Source: Pseudomonas aylmerensis
GTDB lineage: Bacteria > Pseudomonadota > Gammaproteobacteria > Pseudomonadales > Pseudomonadaceae
Reading direction: 5' to 3'
Assembly (NCBI RefSeq): GCF_001702265.1
Contig: NZ_MAUE01000010.1
Location: 186,001 to 250,000, forward strand
DNA length: 64,000 nucleotides
Below the pieces are notes generated by a model. The model did no database searches. It saw only the letters and a list, made by a program, of their open reading frames with translations, and was not told the DNA's origin. This document shows, piece by piece, positions 62,150-64,000 of the stretch (positions within the stretch are counted from its first letter, which is position 1; each line of letters begins with the position of its first letter). A program made the position numbers and the translations under genes.

Positions 62150-63136
62150 CTAGCCATCCAGGACCTGATCCAGGTCCAGCAGCATCGCGCGCAAGCTTTG
62201 GCGCAGGTTCGACACCTGCGACGTCATGACCTTCAGCGCTTCTGTTCTCTGGCTGACCGCCAGCGACTGGTCATGCAGCTGGGCAATGCGCTGCTCCAGC
62301 TCTCGAGACCTCTCATCGGACTGGCTTTGTTCCTGCTGCAATCGAGCCTGCCATTGGTCAAGCGCCGCCTGCTGTTCGATGACGGCGAGCTTTTGTTGGG
62401 TCAACTCCTGTGCGACACGCGCCAGGTTGGTCAGTGTACTGTCCACCTCGAACATGGCGTTCTGGTCCATGGCCGCGGGCAATCCAGATTGCCCCCGCGG
62501 CTCCGGCGCGGGCGGCATCACAGGTTCAGCCTGCACGCGGTTTACCGGCATTTCGATCGCCACCGGGCGCGCCTCTTCGACAGGCTGTTCGTGCTCAGGT
62601 ACACGGGCAGGGTCGGCCGCGATCGCTGCCCTGGGGGACGAGCTTAATTTCGATGAAAAGCGAATGGACGGCACGATCAATGACGCGCTTTCGATTGCCG
62701 GCAACGCAGGCGCGGAAATGCCCAGGGTAATCACCTTCATCACCAGCGCTTTCTTGATGATCACCGAGTGGTGATCCTCGGGCCTGGCAGGCGGCAGCTT
62801 GCAGCCTTTCAAATCGACAAAATGATAGGGCAACTGGGTTTCCGTAACGCCAGCGGCTTTTGCACCCGACGCCGCCAACGTCAGAATTTGCTTGAACACA
62901 TGCATGGCAACTTGCAAGTCGTCCCTGGACTCGACACCACCGAGAAAATACCGTTCGGCTTTTTTACGCAATGCCGCGATGTAAACCCTGGAACTCCCCG
63001 GTTCAACTTCTTCATCGAGGCTGTAAACGAGGAAGTTGGAGGCAATCTGACCAACAGCAAACCCACAGAGCAGTGCGCCGTTGACCGGTGCATCCTGACC
63101 ATCGCGTTCAAGAACTAGGGTACGTAGCAGCATCAT
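62150..63136 (-). CDS. Hypothetical protein with C-terminal coiled coil
   Basis: 328 residues, not recognised. Residues 1-150 are mostly alpha/beta-like and include YFLGGVESRDDLQVAMHVFKQIL; 155-225 are alanine/proline-rich (low complexity); 230-328 are a strong coiled coil rich in Gln, Glu and Leu (ARVAQELTQQKLAVIEQQAALDQW, then RSRELEQRIAQLHDQ). No membrane helix or signal peptide is clear. Two starts adjoin (63136, 63133). It is divergent from the ABC ATPase gene with 222 AT-rich bases between; base composition is less GC-rich than the neighbours. Confidence 0.7.
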   Translation of the reverse strand: MMLLRTLVLERDGQDAPVNGALLCGFAVGQIASNFLVYSLDEEVEPGSSRVYIAALRKKAERYFLGGVESRDDLQVAMHVFKQILTLAASGAKAAGVTETQLPYHFVDLKGCKLPPARPEDHHSVIIKKALVMKVITLGISAPALPAIESASLIVPSIRFSSKLSSSPRAAIAADPARVPEHEQPVEEARPVAIEMPVNRVQAEPVMPPAPEPRGQSGLPAAMDQNAMFEVDSTLTNLARVAQELTQQKLAVIEQQAALDQWQARLQQEQSQSDERSRELEQRIAQLHDQSLAVSQRTEALKVMTSQVSNLRQSLRAMLLDLDQVLDG

Positions 63137-63358
63137 GATTATCAGGCCTCGTTACACAGCGCAGAACGTCTATACAAACATCAAATAAACATTCGAAATT
63201 TAAAAGTCAACACACACTCCAATTGTTTCAGCGATGTACCGGGCACACACGTAGGACTTCTCTTATTAATGCTGATCGTCGTTCCCAAAAGCGATGATTA
63301 TCCGTACCCTTTTTAAAATCTCCCCCTTAACGTCATACCAAACTTATTCGGTAAACAC

Positions 63359-64000
63359 ATGATCGAAATAAGCAACGTGACAAAATACCTGGACAAGAAA
63401 AACATTATCAGTGATCTCTCATTCAGCGCCAATCAACACGAATGCCTGGGGCTTTTTGGAGAAGACCCTGCTGTTAAAACGCTACTGTTGAATATACTTT
63501 CCGGTACAACTTCGCCTTCCAGTGGACACGTCACTGTCCAGGGTATCAACCCGCAAGTTCTCAAGATAAAGAAAGCGATCGGCTATCAACTGGACCGGGA
63601 TCTCGGTCATCCAACGATGTCGGCAAACGCGTTCCTGCATTTCATTGCCAGCATTCGTGGGTTCCGCGGCGCAGAAAAACGCGCGCGCGTGGAACACGCC
63701 GCCATGCGACTTGAGTTGTGGCCCATTCTCAACGCGCCCCTCGACACACTCTGTACTGGATGGAAACGTAAAGTCGCGATTGCCCAAGCCATCCTGCATG
63801 GGCCGGCCTTGTTGTTACTGGATGAGCCGACCGAAGGACTGGCACCCGATCAAAAACACACCTTCAGGGCGCTTATCAGGTCGTTGACGCAGGAGATGAC
63901 AGTGATCATCGCGTCCCGGCACTGCGATCAACTGTCCGAACTCTGCACACGGGCGCTGGTGCTTGCGGGCGGGCGTCTGGTGGCCGATACGCCACTGCCT
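63359..64000 (+). CDS. Degenerate ABC transporter ATP-binding protein (incomplete at window edge)
   Basis: 214 residues visible. ABC ATPase order is kept but key motifs are altered: Walker A reads GEDPAVKTLLL (glycine before Lys lost, Lys-Thr kept), the signature reads LCTGWKRKVAIAQAI instead of LSGGQ, Walker B is LLLLDEPTEGLAP, and an H-loop His is in IIASRHCDQLS. The fold resembles ABC-2 / GldA-type ATPases with low sequence match. It starts at ATG 63359 after a low-GC leader. The C-terminus and any permease are outside the window. Confidence 0.75.
   Translation, partial: MIEISNVTKYLDKKNIISDLSFSANQHECLGLFGEDPAVKTLLLNILSGTTSPSSGHVTVQGINPQVLKIKKAIGYQLDRDLGHPTMSANAFLHFIASIRGFRGAEKRARVEHAAMRLELWPILNAPLDTLCTGWKRKVAIAQAILHGPALLLLDEPTEGLAPDQKHTFRALIRSLTQEMTVIIASRHCDQLSELCTRALVLAGGRLVADTPLP

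Overview
The window is a high-GC gammaproteobacterial chromosome segment that reads as Pseudomonas, most likely of the P. fluorescens group. The evidence is the gene content (OprI, SagS/OspR, EarP/EF-P with Arg32, type II DAHP synthase, RocA2/RocS2-like regulators), gene orders that match remembered P. aeruginosa PAO1 neighbourhoods, and Pseudomonas-type REP/REPIN hairpins between genes. It is nearly all core genome. I found no tRNA, rRNA, insertion sequence, prophage or CRISPR array.

Layout. 1-7053 (minus): tightly overlapping ccmABCDEFGHI operon for cytochrome c maturation, followed by a lipoprotein gene that runs off the left edge. 7254-9157 (plus): a FliK-like gene fused by a 4-base overlap to a free-standing FlhB C-terminal-domain gene. 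9188-11616: moeA-moaB and divergent mobA for molybdenum cofactor. 11697-16874: small lipoprotein, pseudouridine synthase, glutaredoxin-like protein, KefB-type antiporter and Amt ammonium channel. 17222-18258: YqjD/YqjE-type three-gene envelope operon. 18351-26011: EAL phosphodiesterase, dGTPase, lone receiver domain, and a RocA2/RocS2 (BvgA/BvgS-type) two-component pair.

26038-33996: an oxidative-damage and signalling block with free methionine sulfoxide reductase, an AAA ATPase, a SagS-like hybrid kinase, OspR, glutathione peroxidase, MsrB, AlaA-type aminotransferase and HtpX. 34187-42607: thiopurine methyltransferase, LigB-type dioxygenase, DeaD helicase, enoyl-CoA hydratase, spermidine synthase-like protein, type II DAHP synthase, YcaQ-type glycosylase and a DUF1127 protein. 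42705-46483: two LysR regulators, a TauE-type permease and ohrR-ohr. 46544-48299: efp with its own rhamnosyltransferase earP.

48432-55269: two small genes including a GreA/GreB-like protein, then cysB, universal stress protein, 5'-nucleotidase, panE-like, thioredoxin-like, PilZ-like, type I DAHP synthase and a small GNAT protein. 55881-62042: oprI next to an L,D-transpeptidase, then tesA divergent from ybbA-ybbP, and greB. 62150-64000: a more AT-rich end with an unrecognised coiled-coil protein divergent from a degenerate ABC ATPase cut by the window edge.

Themes that link the genes are peroxide/thiol stress (two OhrR-family sensors with different operators, Gpx, MsrB, fRMsr, Ohr), biofilm/c-di-GMP signalling (EAL, RocA2/S2, SagS, PilZ-like), and envelope attachment (OprI plus L,D-transpeptidase). 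The least explained parts are the FliK/FlhB-C pair, the lone receiver plus EAL gene around the RocS2 locus, and the right-hand 1.85 kb.
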